Positions 8,836 to 17,164 of a DNA stretch of 64,000 nucleotides are shown here, one piece after another. The position numbers were made by a program, and so were the translations under genes. The DNA is from Paenibacillus odorifer. Its GTDB lineage: Bacteria; Bacillota; Bacilli; Paenibacillales; Paenibacillaceae. Under the pieces are notes generated by a model. It had not been told where the DNA came from and searched no databases. It saw nothing but the letters and a program-made list of their open reading frames with translations. The first letter of the stretch is position 1, and each line of letters begins with the position of its first letter. The stretch lies in NCBI RefSeq assembly GCF_000758725.1, contig NZ_CP009428.1:682001-746000 (forward strand), given 5' to 3'.

Positions 8836-9867
8836 ATGGAACAACAGTGGAAGCAAAGTCTTTATGTATATGTTGATCAAGTGAATAAGGCCAGGGTGGA
8901 GCCTAAGTCATCATCGCATACCGTTTCCGTGTCCGTTAAGGATCCGCGTTTTCTGGTAGAACAAGGGGAGCGTTCAAGACGTCTTGCTGAGTGGTATAAA
9001 GAACGTGGGATAACTCCTTTGCGCGGAGAGACAGGGGTTAAGACTTTGCGGACCGTCCGGCAGACTCCGACCGAGGTAGTAGCAGAGGTTACACTGCATA
9101 GTGCGCTTTATTATGAAAAAGGCGGCGTTAACCACCGCGAGGATATTATCGAGCTGGAGCGGCTGACCTTTGTACGGGACGGTGGGGGCTGGGAGATTGC
9201 TGGTGTGGAACGAAGTGTCCCTGAAAGAAATACGGTTCATCGGGCAGAGGTAGAGCTATCGGGCAGACTATCCAAATGGGGAGAGGCTTTGCCGGCACCG
9301 CTGCCATCACAGCCCCTGCTTAACCGGAATGTTCTCGGAGAAATTGCCGGTTCAAGAGAGGTTCGTTATAACCGTGAAGAAGCTGTGGCGTATGCCGACC
9401 GCTGGTGGAAAGACGGCAATCCGGAGTTCGAAACCTTCGAGGTGGACTGTACAAATTATGTCTCCCAATGTCTCTTTGCAGGGGGAGCACCTATCAACTA
9501 TACTGGTAAAAGAGAAACGGGCTGGTGGTACAAAGGTTACCAAGGCAAACAAGAATGGTGGAGCTATAGCTGGGCTGTATCAGACAGTCTGCAACGCTAT
9601 TTGAGCGGAAGTCGGAGCAGTGGCTTGCGTGCGGAAGTCATGGAGCGGCCGGAGCAATTGATGCTGGGCGATATCATTCAATATGACTGGGATGGCAACG
9701 GGCAGTATCAGCACAGCACAATCGTCACAGCTTTTGATGCAGGAGGCATGCCGCTTGTGAATGCACGTACCGTTAGCAGCCGTCATCGCTATTGGGACTA
9801 TCGTGATTCCTACGCATGGACTGATCAAACGAAATACCGTTTTTTTCATATTAACGACTACTTATAG
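8836..9867 (+). CDS. Amidase domain protein (Amidase_6 family)
   Basis: 343 residues. The C-terminal half (about 175-340) matches the putative amidase domain family: YNREEAVAYADRWW, then VDCTNYVSQCLFAGG with a likely catalytic Cys at about 200, and a histidine in QYQHSTIVTAF. This is the papain/NlpC-like layout of proteins linked to peptidoglycan or sporulation in Bacilli. The N-terminal half resembles a small conserved domain with no motif that I recognise. No signal peptide is visible. The ATG follows GAAGGGGCG. The next gene, ddl, starts 20 bases after the stop, so the two may be co-transcribed. The substrate is unproven. Confidence 0.85.
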   Translation: MEQQWKQSLYVYVDQVNKARVEPKSSSHTVSVSVKDPRFLVEQGERSRRLAEWYKERGITPLRGETGVKTLRTVRQTPTEVVAEVTLHSALYYEKGGVNHREDIIELERLTFVRDGGGWEIAGVERSVPERNTVHRAEVELSGRLSKWGEALPAPLPSQPLLNRNVLGEIAGSREVRYNREEAVAYADRWWKDGNPEFETFEVDCTNYVSQCLFAGGAPINYTGKRETGWWYKGYQGKQEWWSYSWAVSDSLQRYLSGSRSSGLRAEVMERPEQLMLGDIIQYDWDGNGQYQHSTIVTAFDAGGMPLVNARTVSSRHRYWDYRDSYAWTDQTKYRFFHINDYL

Positions 9868-9887
9868 TACAGAAAGAGGTTAAGGGA

Positions 9888-10979
9888 ATGGGGAACGCAA
9901 AACTAACCGTAGGGCTGGTGTACGGGGGCAAATCAGGAGAACATGAGGTATCGCTACAGACGGCTTTTGCCGTGATGAACTCATTTGATTATGATAAATA
10001 TGAGATTATACCTTTTTACATTTCAAAACAGGGATTGTGGAAGGTTGGAGAGAAGTTATCAGCGCCTTACAGCCAAGTGGAGCAGCTCAAGCTTGCAGAA
10101 GCGACCGAAGATATGGGCACAGCCCTGAACGTGGTATTTAGTGGGTTATCCGGTGCGGACAAAACAGTGGACGTAATGTTCCCGCTGCTGCACGGCACGT
10201 ATGGTGAGGACGGAACGATTCAAGGGTTGTTCGAAATGGCGAATATTCCTTACATCGGTGCTGGTGTTCTTGCCTCTTCGGCAGGTATGGATAAGGTTGT
10301 CATGAAGAAGCTGTTCGCTGATGCCGGCCTGGATCAATGCGAGTATTGTTATTTCAACATCAGCGCTTGGAAAAGAAAACGTCATGAGTTGATTGTTGGT
10401 GTAGAGGATAAACTGGGATATCCGGTATTCGTGAAGCCTGCCAATCTAGGCTCAAGTGTAGGTATTTCTAAGGCTGCTGATAAGGATAGTCTTGTAAAAG
10501 CAATTGATTTTGCTTTCCGTTATGACACCAAAGTTATTATTGAGGAGTTTGTGGATGCGCGTGAGGTAGAGGTTGGCGTGCTTGGAAATGATGAACCAGA
10601 AGCCTCTGTTCCGGGTGAAATCGTTTCTTCTGGTGAATATTATGATTACGCAGCCAAATATACGGACGGCAAATCGCAAATGATGATTCCTGCACCAGTG
10701 GATTCTGAAGTGGCCGATCGTTTGCGGGAGTCCGCGATAGTTGCTTTTCGAGCGATTGAGGGCAGTGGAATTACCCGGGCAGACTTCTTCTTGCGAAAAT
10801 CGGATGGTAAAATTCTAATTAACGAACTGAACACGATGCCTGGTTTCACTCCTTACAGCATGTATCCGCTATTGTGGCGTGAGACGGGTGTATCTTATAG
10901 AGCTCTGTTAGACCGAATGATTGAGTTAGCCTTGGAGCGCTATAATTTTAAACAAGGTCTTAAGTACGACAACGAGTAA
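9888..10979 (+). CDS. ddl: D-alanine--D-alanine ligase
   Basis: 363-residue cytosolic ATP-grasp ligase making D-Ala-D-Ala for peptidoglycan precursors. Visible are the N-terminal signature YGGKSGEHEVSLQTA, PLLHGTYGEDGTIQG (about 99-113), the ATP-grasp segment VFVKPANLGSSVG, and the metal-binding C-terminal INELNTMPGFTPYSMYP. The serine/tyrosine pattern supports a D-Ala-D-Ala rather than D-Ala-D-Lac enzyme, but this is inference. It follows the amidase-domain gene by 20 bases and precedes a small conserved gene by 44 bases with its own GGAAGGAGAG site, so a shared transcript through uvsE is possible. Confidence 0.97.
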   Translation: MGNAKLTVGLVYGGKSGEHEVSLQTAFAVMNSFDYDKYEIIPFYISKQGLWKVGEKLSAPYSQVEQLKLAEATEDMGTALNVVFSGLSGADKTVDVMFPLLHGTYGEDGTIQGLFEMANIPYIGAGVLASSAGMDKVVMKKLFADAGLDQCEYCYFNISAWKRKRHELIVGVEDKLGYPVFVKPANLGSSVGISKAADKDSLVKAIDFAFRYDTKVIIEEFVDAREVEVGVLGNDEPEASVPGEIVSSGEYYDYAAKYTDGKSQMMIPAPVDSEVADRLRESAIVAFRAIEGSGITRADFFLRKSDGKILINELNTMPGFTPYSMYPLLWRETGVSYRALLDRMIELALERYNFKQGLKYDNE

Positions 10980-11023
10980 TAGAAGCTATAGCGGGAATAT
11001 CCCGACTGGAAGGAGAGAAGAAC

Positions 11024-11341
11024 ATGGGTTTTCAAACAGAATTCAACTCCGTCTGCAAATTCAAGAGTGAACAAGAGCTGTACGAGCTGCTGGAATATGG
11101 GCGCACCAAAATGGTGAAACAAGGCTTTCGTGTGTATCCAACAGGTCAGAAGGTTATTGCTTACACCCCTGAGAACGTAGCTGTAGCCATTGTCAAAATT
11201 TCAGCCTCGATTGCAGAGATTAATTTTCAAGGACATGAGGTTACCGCGGTAGAGATGGAGCTTATGCGTAAGCTGAATGAAGAAGAGTCCAGAGTGCAGA
11301 CGGCTTTGGCTGAGGAAATGTTTTTTGGAGCACAGGGATGA
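11024..11341 (+). CDS. Small conserved protein, possibly DUF2584-like
   Basis: 105 residues, no signal peptide or membrane helix. The central part (KQGFRVYPTGQKVIAYT then VAVAIVKISASIAEI) recalls the DUF2584 family of small Bacillus proteins, but this is from memory and not certain. The C-terminus is a charged helix (MRKLNEEESRVQTALAEE). A strong GGAAGGAGAG ribosome site precedes the ATG. Its stop overlaps the uvsE start as ATGA, so translation of the two is coupled. Function unknown; context places it between cell-wall and DNA-repair genes. Confidence 0.7.
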   Translation: MGFQTEFNSVCKFKSEQELYELLEYGRTKMVKQGFRVYPTGQKVIAYTPENVAVAIVKISASIAEINFQGHEVTAVEMELMRKLNEEESRVQTALAEEMFFGAQG

Positions 11342-12345
11342 TTGTCCGCTTCGGATATGTAGCGATGTCCACCGTTATCAAAGACTGCTCCCCATCTAAG
11401 ACAATGACGATGGCCTCTTTTAAGAAGCTGGATGACCGTGAAGCGGCACTTCGGCGTTTGGAGAACATCGCTAGAATGAATCTGCATAATACGCTGCGGT
11501 TGATGAAGCATAATGTGGCTTCGGACATCATGGTGTACCGCCTCACTTCCAAAATCATTCCTCTGGCGACGCATCCGGATTTGCAGGACTGGAATCCGTT
11601 TGCGGCGCTCGCCGAGGAATTTGCGGAAGTGGGCCAATATGTGAAAAAGCACGGGCTGCGTGTTTCTTTTCATCCAGATCACTTTACAGTACTTAGTACA
11701 CCCCGTCCGGAGGTGCTGATAAACTCCGTACGGGATTTGCAGTACCATGTGGACATGCTGGTTGCTATGGGGCTTCCTGCCATGGCGAAGAACAATATCC
11801 ATATTGGCGGAGCTTATGGGGACAAGCCTGTAGCGGCGAAGCGATTCGAGGAGCATTTCCGCGCGCTGCCGGCAGCGCTGCAGGAGCGTATAACGCTGGA
11901 GAATGACGATAAGACATTTACAGCTCCGGAGACACTGGCAGTCAGTCAGAGCGTAGGATTACCGATGGTGCTGGATATTCACCACCAATGGGTGAATAAT
12001 GAAGGAGAGCTCCCTTGGGAGCTGTGGCCTGACATTTTGCAGACATGGCGAAGCGAGCTAGCACAGAAGGACGTTCCTTCTGGAGAGCTTTTGCCGCCTA
12101 AGATTCATGTATCCAGTCCGCGCAGCCCGTCTGATCCGCGCAGCCATGCGGATGGCGTGGAACCTGCGCCTTTGCTGGCTTTTCTGAAACGTATTGCCGC
12201 AGATACGCCTGCTGTCGATGTTATGATTGAGGCGAAACTAAAAGATGGCGCGTTATTTGGATTGATGGAGGCTATGAAGGAGCTGGCTGAGGCTGGTAAC
12301 GGAATTTCCTTATTAAATGGGGCAAGCGTGAATATTGAACCTTAA
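11338..12345 (+). CDS. uvsE: UV damage endonuclease UvsE/UvdE
   Basis: 335-residue TIM-barrel endonuclease that nicks DNA 5' of UV photoproducts and starts alternative excision repair. The N-terminal VRFGYVAMS, the segment LRVSFHPDHFTVLSTP and NIHIGGAYGDK are family hallmarks. Metal-binding histidines and acids are visible, including ITLENDD (about 191) and LDIHHQWVN (about 216). Enzymes of this family occur in spore formers. The ATG shares four bases with the preceding stop (ATGA) and has no strong ribosome site of its own, implying coupled translation. After the stop a hairpin with one mismatch lacks a T tail. Confidence 0.95.
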   Translation: MIVRFGYVAMSTVIKDCSPSKTMTMASFKKLDDREAALRRLENIARMNLHNTLRLMKHNVASDIMVYRLTSKIIPLATHPDLQDWNPFAALAEEFAEVGQYVKKHGLRVSFHPDHFTVLSTPRPEVLINSVRDLQYHVDMLVAMGLPAMAKNNIHIGGAYGDKPVAAKRFEEHFRALPAALQERITLENDDKTFTAPETLAVSQSVGLPMVLDIHHQWVNNEGELPWELWPDILQTWRSELAQKDVPSGELLPPKIHVSSPRSPSDPRSHADGVEPAPLLAFLKRIAADTPAVDVMIEAKLKDGALFGLMEAMKELAEAGNGISLLNGASVNIEP

Positions 12346-12361
12346 ACAATGAAAATAAGGA

Positions 12362-12387
12362 GATAGGTCCCGAATACGGGTCCTATC
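12362..12387 (+). other. Hairpin after uvsE without T tail
   Basis: GATAGG-T-CCC and GGG-T-CCTATC arms close with a single T.T mismatch. No U-run follows, so it may be a weak terminator or a processing hairpin. The remaining bases to 12600 contain no gene that I can support. Confidence 0.35.
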
Positions 12388-12613
12388 ATGACTTGATATG
12401 TAACTTGAAATAGGGTACGTTGAATGAAACTTTAATCGCTTATCGTCTTTATATGGACCTAGGGCATTTATGCTCGCAGGTGAGAATTGGGTCCTCTTTT
12501 GGCGGAACTTTGGGAACTTGGGGAACGTTTTGACGTATTGCACGGTATTGTGAATAGGATTGCTTTAGAATTAAAGCCATTGGCGATTATGTTCAAGAAA
12601 GTGGAGTGAAGAT

Positions 12614-13498
12614 ATGAGTCCTTTAAATCCAGAGGGTAAGAATGAACGTGAACCCTATGTAGTAACAAGCAAGGGACATACGGCGGTGGCCATTAATGCG
12701 GCTGCCAAAGCAGGAGAATGGATAAAGAGCAGACAGGGTCTCGTGAAGGAGCTGAATACAAAGACTTCAGCACAAGATCTGGTTACGGAAGTTGATAAAG
12801 GCGTTGAGCAAATGATTCGCAGGCTGATCCTGACACATTTTCCCGACCATGCCATTCTCGGGGAAGAAGGGGTTTCCCCGGGAGCAGCAGCGGCTACCGC
12901 TGCATTGGAAGAAGCTCGTGAGCATGAATATTTGTGGATTGTAGATCCTGTAGATGGTACGACTAATTTCGTACACGGATTTCCTTTTTACTGTGTCTCC
13001 ATAGCATTGGTGATTCGCGGTGAACTAACAGTAGGCGTTATTTATGATCCGACTCGTGATGAAATGTTCGTCGCTGAAAAAGGAAAGGGAGCTTACATGC
13101 ACGGTGTTCCTACCTCGGTCTCTACGGAGACTGATTTTGGGGACAGCCTGATCGCTATGGGCTTTCCGCCGGATCGTGAGTTTGCACAACCTGTGAATAT
13201 GGCCGGACTGCAAAGTATTCTTCCGCAGATTCGTGGTATTCGTGCCGGAGGCGCGGCTGCTCTACATCTAGCTTATGTGGCGGCAGGCCGGGTAGATGGC
13301 TATTGGGAAGTGGGCTTAAGCCCTTGGGACTGTGCAGCAGGAGTACTGCTTGTACTTGAATCAGGAGGCAAGATTACGGATACCCTAGGACGTTCATATG
13401 ATATTGGTACACGCCATGTAGTAGCAAGTAATGGCCACATTCACGAATATTTGGTTTCGTCACTGAAGAATGCTGAAGCAACAGGATATAAGCTTTAG
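12614..13498 (+). CDS. Inositol monophosphatase family protein
   Basis: 294 residues of the Mg2+-dependent, Li+-sensitive phosphatase superfamily (inositol-1-phosphatase, CysQ, FBPase-like). The metal-binding motifs are all present: E in LGEEG (about 83), DPVDGTTNF (about 111-119) and WDCAAG (about 238-243). The N-terminus carries about 20 extra residues before the usual helix. Bacillus SuhB/YktC is the closest familiar protein; the substrate (inositol phosphate, NADP or pAp) cannot be decided from sequence. The ribosome site GTGGAG lies before the ATG. A small conserved gene follows after 15 bases, likely in the same operon. Confidence 0.92.
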   Translation: MSPLNPEGKNEREPYVVTSKGHTAVAINAAAKAGEWIKSRQGLVKELNTKTSAQDLVTEVDKGVEQMIRRLILTHFPDHAILGEEGVSPGAAAATAALEEAREHEYLWIVDPVDGTTNFVHGFPFYCVSIALVIRGELTVGVIYDPTRDEMFVAEKGKGAYMHGVPTSVSTETDFGDSLIAMGFPPDREFAQPVNMAGLQSILPQIRGIRAGGAAALHLAYVAAGRVDGYWEVGLSPWDCAAGVLLVLESGGKITDTLGRSYDIGTRHVVASNGHIHEYLVSSLKNAEATGYKL

Positions 13499-13513
13499 GG
13501 AGGACGATACAGC

Positions 13514-13771
13514 ATGAGTGAGAAGGATGATTTGGAACGCAAGCTGAGCGAAATGTTGGTAGATGGGGAGATGGAACAAGGCGATCGTACGGCTAAGGAA
13601 ATCCGGGAAATCTCACCTAAATATGAAATTCGTATTCAGACTACGCTCGATCCTATTGTGGAAGAAACATTGCGTTATCGTAAGATTGGATATGAGCTGG
13701 ATGACCGTTATGATAAATATCTGGAGCGTGCAGGGCAGAAGTTAGAGTCAGATGAAGATTCAGACAAATAA
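13514..13771 (+). CDS. Small acidic protein of unknown function
   Basis: 85 residues, highly charged (many Glu, Asp, Lys, Arg), no cysteine, no membrane segment. Its start has an excellent GGGAGGACGATACAGC leader and it lies 15 bases after the phosphatase gene, so it is likely expressed and co-transcribed. The sequence predicts mostly helix. I do not recognise a family. A hairpin terminator follows. Confidence 0.75.
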   Translation: MSEKDDLERKLSEMLVDGEMEQGDRTAKEIREISPKYEIRIQTTLDPIVEETLRYRKIGYELDDRYDKYLERAGQKLESDEDSDK

Positions 13772-13791
13772 TAGCCAGTGATTTGCGAGGG

Positions 13792-13823
13792 GCGGTTTCC
13801 TGAATATAGGAGGCCGCTCTTTT
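13792..13823 (+). terminator. Intrinsic terminator
   Basis: GCGGTTTCCT and AGGAGGCCGC arms (two G.U pairs) around GAATAT, followed by TCTTTT. It closes the phosphatase operon. Confidence 0.7.
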
Positions 13824-13877
13824 GCGTTGCTACCCTGGGATGGTAGAATGGAATTAGAACAATTTGGGAGGGATACG

Positions 13878-15170
13878 ATGCTAGGCAATTGGAAAAAAAT
13901 TTGGGCAGCTGGCATAAGCAGCCTGCTTTTGTTATCTGCGCTGATTAGCGTAGGAGCAGGCACGGCAAATGCGGCTGACACGACTGCAATACAAGACTCT
14001 GGGCAGGATGTCTTTCGCATCGTAGCTCTAGGTGATTCCATTACTGCTGGCTACGAGCCAGGAATGACGGACGTGAATACCAAGCCATACGGCTATGCGG
14101 AGAGATTGCTTGAGCAGGGCTGGTATCATGGCAGAAGTGCACTTACTAATTATGGTATCCTAGGGCTGACTACGGCCGGATTACGTAATTACACAGGAGC
14201 AATCAAGGATGGTTCAGTGATTACTGCTGACGGAGTTCAGGCAGGTCTCCCAGATCCACGAATAGAGCAGTTCGTGAAGCTAACTCCGCAGATCGCAGCA
14301 GAGCTTAAGGAAGCTGATCTGATTACCATTACGATTGGTGGGAATGATGTAAGCAGTCTGTTCTTGCAGTTCAAGGAGCTGACGGATGCGGATTTCCAAA
14401 CACAGCTGGACCAGCGGTTAGCGGATTATCAAACAAATGTGAAGGCAGTGCTGGAGAATATTCGTGCGGTAAGTCCGCAAGCGACGATTATACTGGCCGA
14501 TCAATATCAACCTGCCCCTAAGGTCGCGCTTGGTCAAATGTACAACAGACTAATGACGGCAGCGGGCAAATTTACGGAAGCGGCGGATAGTGTAGCTGCA
14601 AGCGTAAATCAAGAGGGAGCGAAGGTGCTTGTAGCTCATGTTGCGGCAAAGTTTGCCGGGGTAGAAGGCTCGCTGACACATATTATTGGAGCAGGGCAAA
14701 CTGATTTTCACCCAACGCAGCTTGGATATGAGACTATTGCTAAGGTTTTCGCGGAGTTACAATGGGGAGAGTATCGTGTTCCTACTGTAGCTACAATGGC
14801 TACTGCATCGGTACCGATGTCGATTGTAGTGAAGGGCGTGGAGTTGAATACACCCAATAAGCCTATCCTTAAAAATGGGCAGAACTTTTTGGCGCTGAAA
14901 GATATTCTAAATGCCGTGGGCGCAAGCGGGAAGTGGGATAACAAAACCTCCAGCGCTACCATCGTGTATGGCGGAAGAACCGTTGTGATCACCATTGGCT
15001 CGAAATTTATTAAGGTGAATGGAGAGAACGTGGCTATTGATACTCCAGCTTTTCTGCAAAAGGTAGGCAAGGAGGACAAAACCTACTTACCCCTTGCCGC
15101 TTTGGCGACAGGACTTGGATTCGATGTTAATTACAGCAGCAAACTGCGAACTGCTTTCATAAATCCATAA
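13878..15170 (+). CDS. Secreted SGNH/GDSL hydrolase with stalk-like copper-amine-oxidase domain
   Basis: 430 residues. The ATG at 13878 is preferred over in-frame codons further upstream because GGGAGG lies 7 bases before it and a signal peptide (KKIW, hydrophobic core, cleavage near TANAAD) then starts properly. The SGNH domain shows block I ALGDSITAGYEPG, block III GGND and block V DFHPTQLGY, giving the Ser/Asn/Asp-His set of an esterase or lipase. The last ~110 residues match the copper-amine-oxidase N-terminal-like domain (PF07833 type), common as a repeat in Paenibacillus surface proteins and not enzymatic. A possible TAGAAT -10 lies near 13843. Confidence 0.9.
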   Translation: MLGNWKKIWAAGISSLLLLSALISVGAGTANAADTTAIQDSGQDVFRIVALGDSITAGYEPGMTDVNTKPYGYAERLLEQGWYHGRSALTNYGILGLTTAGLRNYTGAIKDGSVITADGVQAGLPDPRIEQFVKLTPQIAAELKEADLITITIGGNDVSSLFLQFKELTDADFQTQLDQRLADYQTNVKAVLENIRAVSPQATIILADQYQPAPKVALGQMYNRLMTAAGKFTEAADSVAASVNQEGAKVLVAHVAAKFAGVEGSLTHIIGAGQTDFHPTQLGYETIAKVFAELQWGEYRVPTVATMATASVPMSIVVKGVELNTPNKPILKNGQNFLALKDILNAVGASGKWDNKTSSATIVYGGRTVVITIGSKFIKVNGENVAIDTPAFLQKVGKEDKTYLPLAALATGLGFDVNYSSKLRTAFINP

Positions 15171-15232
15171 AGCTGCATATTATACATCATAAGAAATTAA
15201 ATTAAGCCCGTAAGGAAAAGGTGGATGGAATA

Positions 15233-15823
15233 TTGTCTAGTTCAAAATATAATGCTGAATATATCATCACCATGGATGATATAGTGCGGGAGGGTCATCC
15301 CGTACTTCGTACCGTAGCACAACCAGTGGAGCTTCCATTACAGGCGGAAGATCGTGAGGCTTTGCAATGTATGCTTCAATTTCTGAAGAACAGTCAGGAC
15401 CCGGAGATTTCCGAAGAATATAAGCTGCGCTCTGGCGTAGGTCTGTCGGCGAATCAAATCGGACTGGAGAAGCGTATGTTCGCGATGTATCTTACAGACG
15501 AGAGAGGGCGGGCTGTAGAGCATGCTTGGGTTAATCCTAAGATCATAAGCCACTCCTTGTCTATGGTGTACTTACCAGAAAGCGAGGGCTGTCTGTCCGT
15601 TGATCGCCCCGTGCATGGCTTTGTACCTCGGTATGAAACCGTGAAGGTGAAGGGTTATGATCTGGAAGGTAAGGAGGTTGTCCTTAAATTTAAGGGCTAC
15701 CAAGCTATCATCATCCAGCATGAAATAGACCATCTCGATGGGATTATGTTCTATGACCGAATTAACAAGGAGAATCCGTTTAAGCTGCCTCAGGGTGTGG
15801 AGATCCGGAACTTATATGAGTAG
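15233..15823 (+). CDS. def: Peptide deformylase, type 2
   Basis: 196-residue metalloenzyme that removes the N-formyl group from new proteins. All three motifs are present: GVGLSANQIG, EGCLSV and HEIDHLDG (metal ligands Cys, His, His). The insertion and longer length fit the Gram-positive type 2 class. A TTG at 15233 is chosen because AAAGGTGG ends 7 bases before it; the GTG at 15221 overlaps that site, and ATG 15272 has none. Product starts MSSSKYNAEYIITMDDIVREG. A strong terminator follows. Confidence 0.95.
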   Translation: MSSSKYNAEYIITMDDIVREGHPVLRTVAQPVELPLQAEDREALQCMLQFLKNSQDPEISEEYKLRSGVGLSANQIGLEKRMFAMYLTDERGRAVEHAWVNPKIISHSLSMVYLPESEGCLSVDRPVHGFVPRYETVKVKGYDLEGKEVVLKFKGYQAIIIQHEIDHLDGIMFYDRINKENPFKLPQGVEIRNLYE

Positions 15824-15848
15824 GAGAGTAACTCCAAATTAAAAAGCG

Positions 15849-15888
15849 GGCGACCTTACAGCGTAAAGCTGATGGTCGCTTTTTTTTA
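15849..15888 (+). terminator. Intrinsic terminator after def
   Basis: GCGACC and GGTCGC arms with an inner CAGC/GCTG stem, followed by eight T residues. Confidence 0.9.
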
Positions 15889-15991
15889 CCTATCGGCAAG
15901 ATTATGATATTTCAAATATTTTACAAATCAATCGAAAGGATGTACCCTTACAATTAATGGATTTAAATTAGTAATAAGAGGAGGGCGTTAA

Positions 15992-16612
15992 ATGAACTGG
16001 AGCAGAATGCCAATTAGAGGATTCGCCAACGAATATAATGATGAGGTTAAAAAGATTGATGAGCAGATTTTGAGTCTGATTCAGGAACGTAAAGCTATAA
16101 CAGGCAAGAAACGATTATCCCCTGATAGTAAGCTACTTGAGGAATGGGTAACTAGATTCGAGATGAACACTACTCAGATTGTGCAGCATTTGCACCTTAT
16201 GAATGAAACTGTACCCAGAAGACAATATTGGGAAGAGCCTGGTTTATTGCTGGGAGTGCTTCCGATTGTAAAGCGGACGGTCGTTGAAGAATGTGAATAT
16301 ATACTTACGCATGCTATGCAGTATGAAGCCTTCAGCATAGTTACTGTGGAAATCAAATATTTAAAAGAAGCTGTAGGACATATTCATCTTCGAACGGCTT
16401 TAACGCTTGAAGTGGCGGGTGAGAATGAATATGAAGTGCAGCCGCATGGTGGTCATGGAGGTGGAGCGCATACACAAATGCAATTCTTGGTCGCCCCAAC
16501 GCTGCCGGAGCATCTGGAGGGTGTAGAGTTTTCACTGGTACCTGGGAGCGAGCAAATGTTAAGACCATTAATGACTGAGATTACGTTGGACAAGCAGGTG
16601 GATTTTACATGA
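15992..16612 (+). CDS. Conserved protein of unknown function
   Basis: 206 residues, soluble, no signal peptide. The first third is helical: VKKIDEQILSLIQERKAI resembles the first helix of chorismate-mutase-like folds, a resemblance too short to assign function. A Gly/His-rich stretch (HGGHGGGAHT, about residues 150-159) could bind metal. AGAGGAGGG gives a perfect ribosome site. The stop overlaps an ATGA start of a 19-codon frame that looks like a truncated downstream gene. I do not recognise a family. Confidence 0.7.
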   Translation: MNWSRMPIRGFANEYNDEVKKIDEQILSLIQERKAITGKKRLSPDSKLLEEWVTRFEMNTTQIVQHLHLMNETVPRRQYWEEPGLLLGVLPIVKRTVVEECEYILTHAMQYEAFSIVTVEIKYLKEAVGHIHLRTALTLEVAGENEYEVQPHGGHGGGAHTQMQFLVAPTLPEHLEGVEFSLVPGSEQMLRPLMTEITLDKQVDFT

Positions 16613-16668
16613 GAGCAGTAGAATATTTGGACTTCCGAACGCTGTTAGCGGATGAAATCCGTAGATAA
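16609..16668 (+). pseudogene. 19-codon frame coupled by ATGA, probably a gene stub
   Basis: The frame MRAVEYLDFRTLLADEIRR starts within the stop of the preceding gene, the usual layout of a coupled second gene, but ends after 19 codons. No continuation was seen in nearby frames. It may be the remnant of a deleted partner or a tiny coupled peptide. Confidence 0.3.
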
Positions 16669-16699
16669 AGTGTATTTGAGCTTTTTGCGGTGTGAGCTA

Positions 16700-16925
16700 C
16701 AGAGTTATTAGGAAAAACTCCCTGAAAATAACCTATATTCTCTGAAAATGAACAGAATTAGGAATTTTCTCCCTAAAAACCGGGGTAAGTTTTTTATTTT
16801 CCACTAAATTAGCTAAATTATAGGGAGGATTTCCCCAATTATTAGTTTAATGACCAGAAATCCCTGAATTTAAGGTGCAATTTCCCTAATTATCTATCGA
16901 AGCTCCCTAACCCTTGTACTTAACA
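16700..16925. repeat. AT-rich tract with recurring CCCTRA words
   Basis: Words such as CTCCCTGAAAAT, CTCCCTAAAAAC, ATCCCTGAATTT, TTCCCTAATTATC and CTCCCTAACCC recur every 20-40 bases, with TTAGGAAWWWW beside some of them. No gene is seen. It resembles a decayed non-coding repeat; 16930-17035 holds nothing recognisable. Confidence 0.45.
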
Positions 16926-17038
16926 CAGAGAAGGTCCGGCGATACCTGTTACGTAGCATAGAGAAATTGACGCTTGAGATCGGCTGGCTTAAGCTTGCCA
17001 CAAGCTACAGATGCAGACCGTGGATGAGTAAAAATGCA

Positions 17039-17078
17039 GAGCAGCGATCCTCCAATACAGGAGAAACGCTGCTCTTTT
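17039..17078. terminator. Terminator between convergent genes
   Basis: GAGCAGCG and CGCTGCTC arms with a CCTCC/GGAG inner stem, followed by TTTT on plus. The reverse strand also ends in a T-containing tail, so it could serve transcripts from both sides. Confidence 0.7.
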
Positions 17079-17164
17079 AACATTTGCGGTTTATGGGACT
17101 GGGACAGCCCGTTAATCTATTCAGCTTTTTTTTAGCTTATAGAGCACTGCGTTTCAAAACAATC

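Noticed and set aside
11227..11856. 209-codon frame opposite the DUF2584-like gene and uvsE
   Set aside because: Antisense to two well-supported coupled genes; composition is that of a shadow frame.
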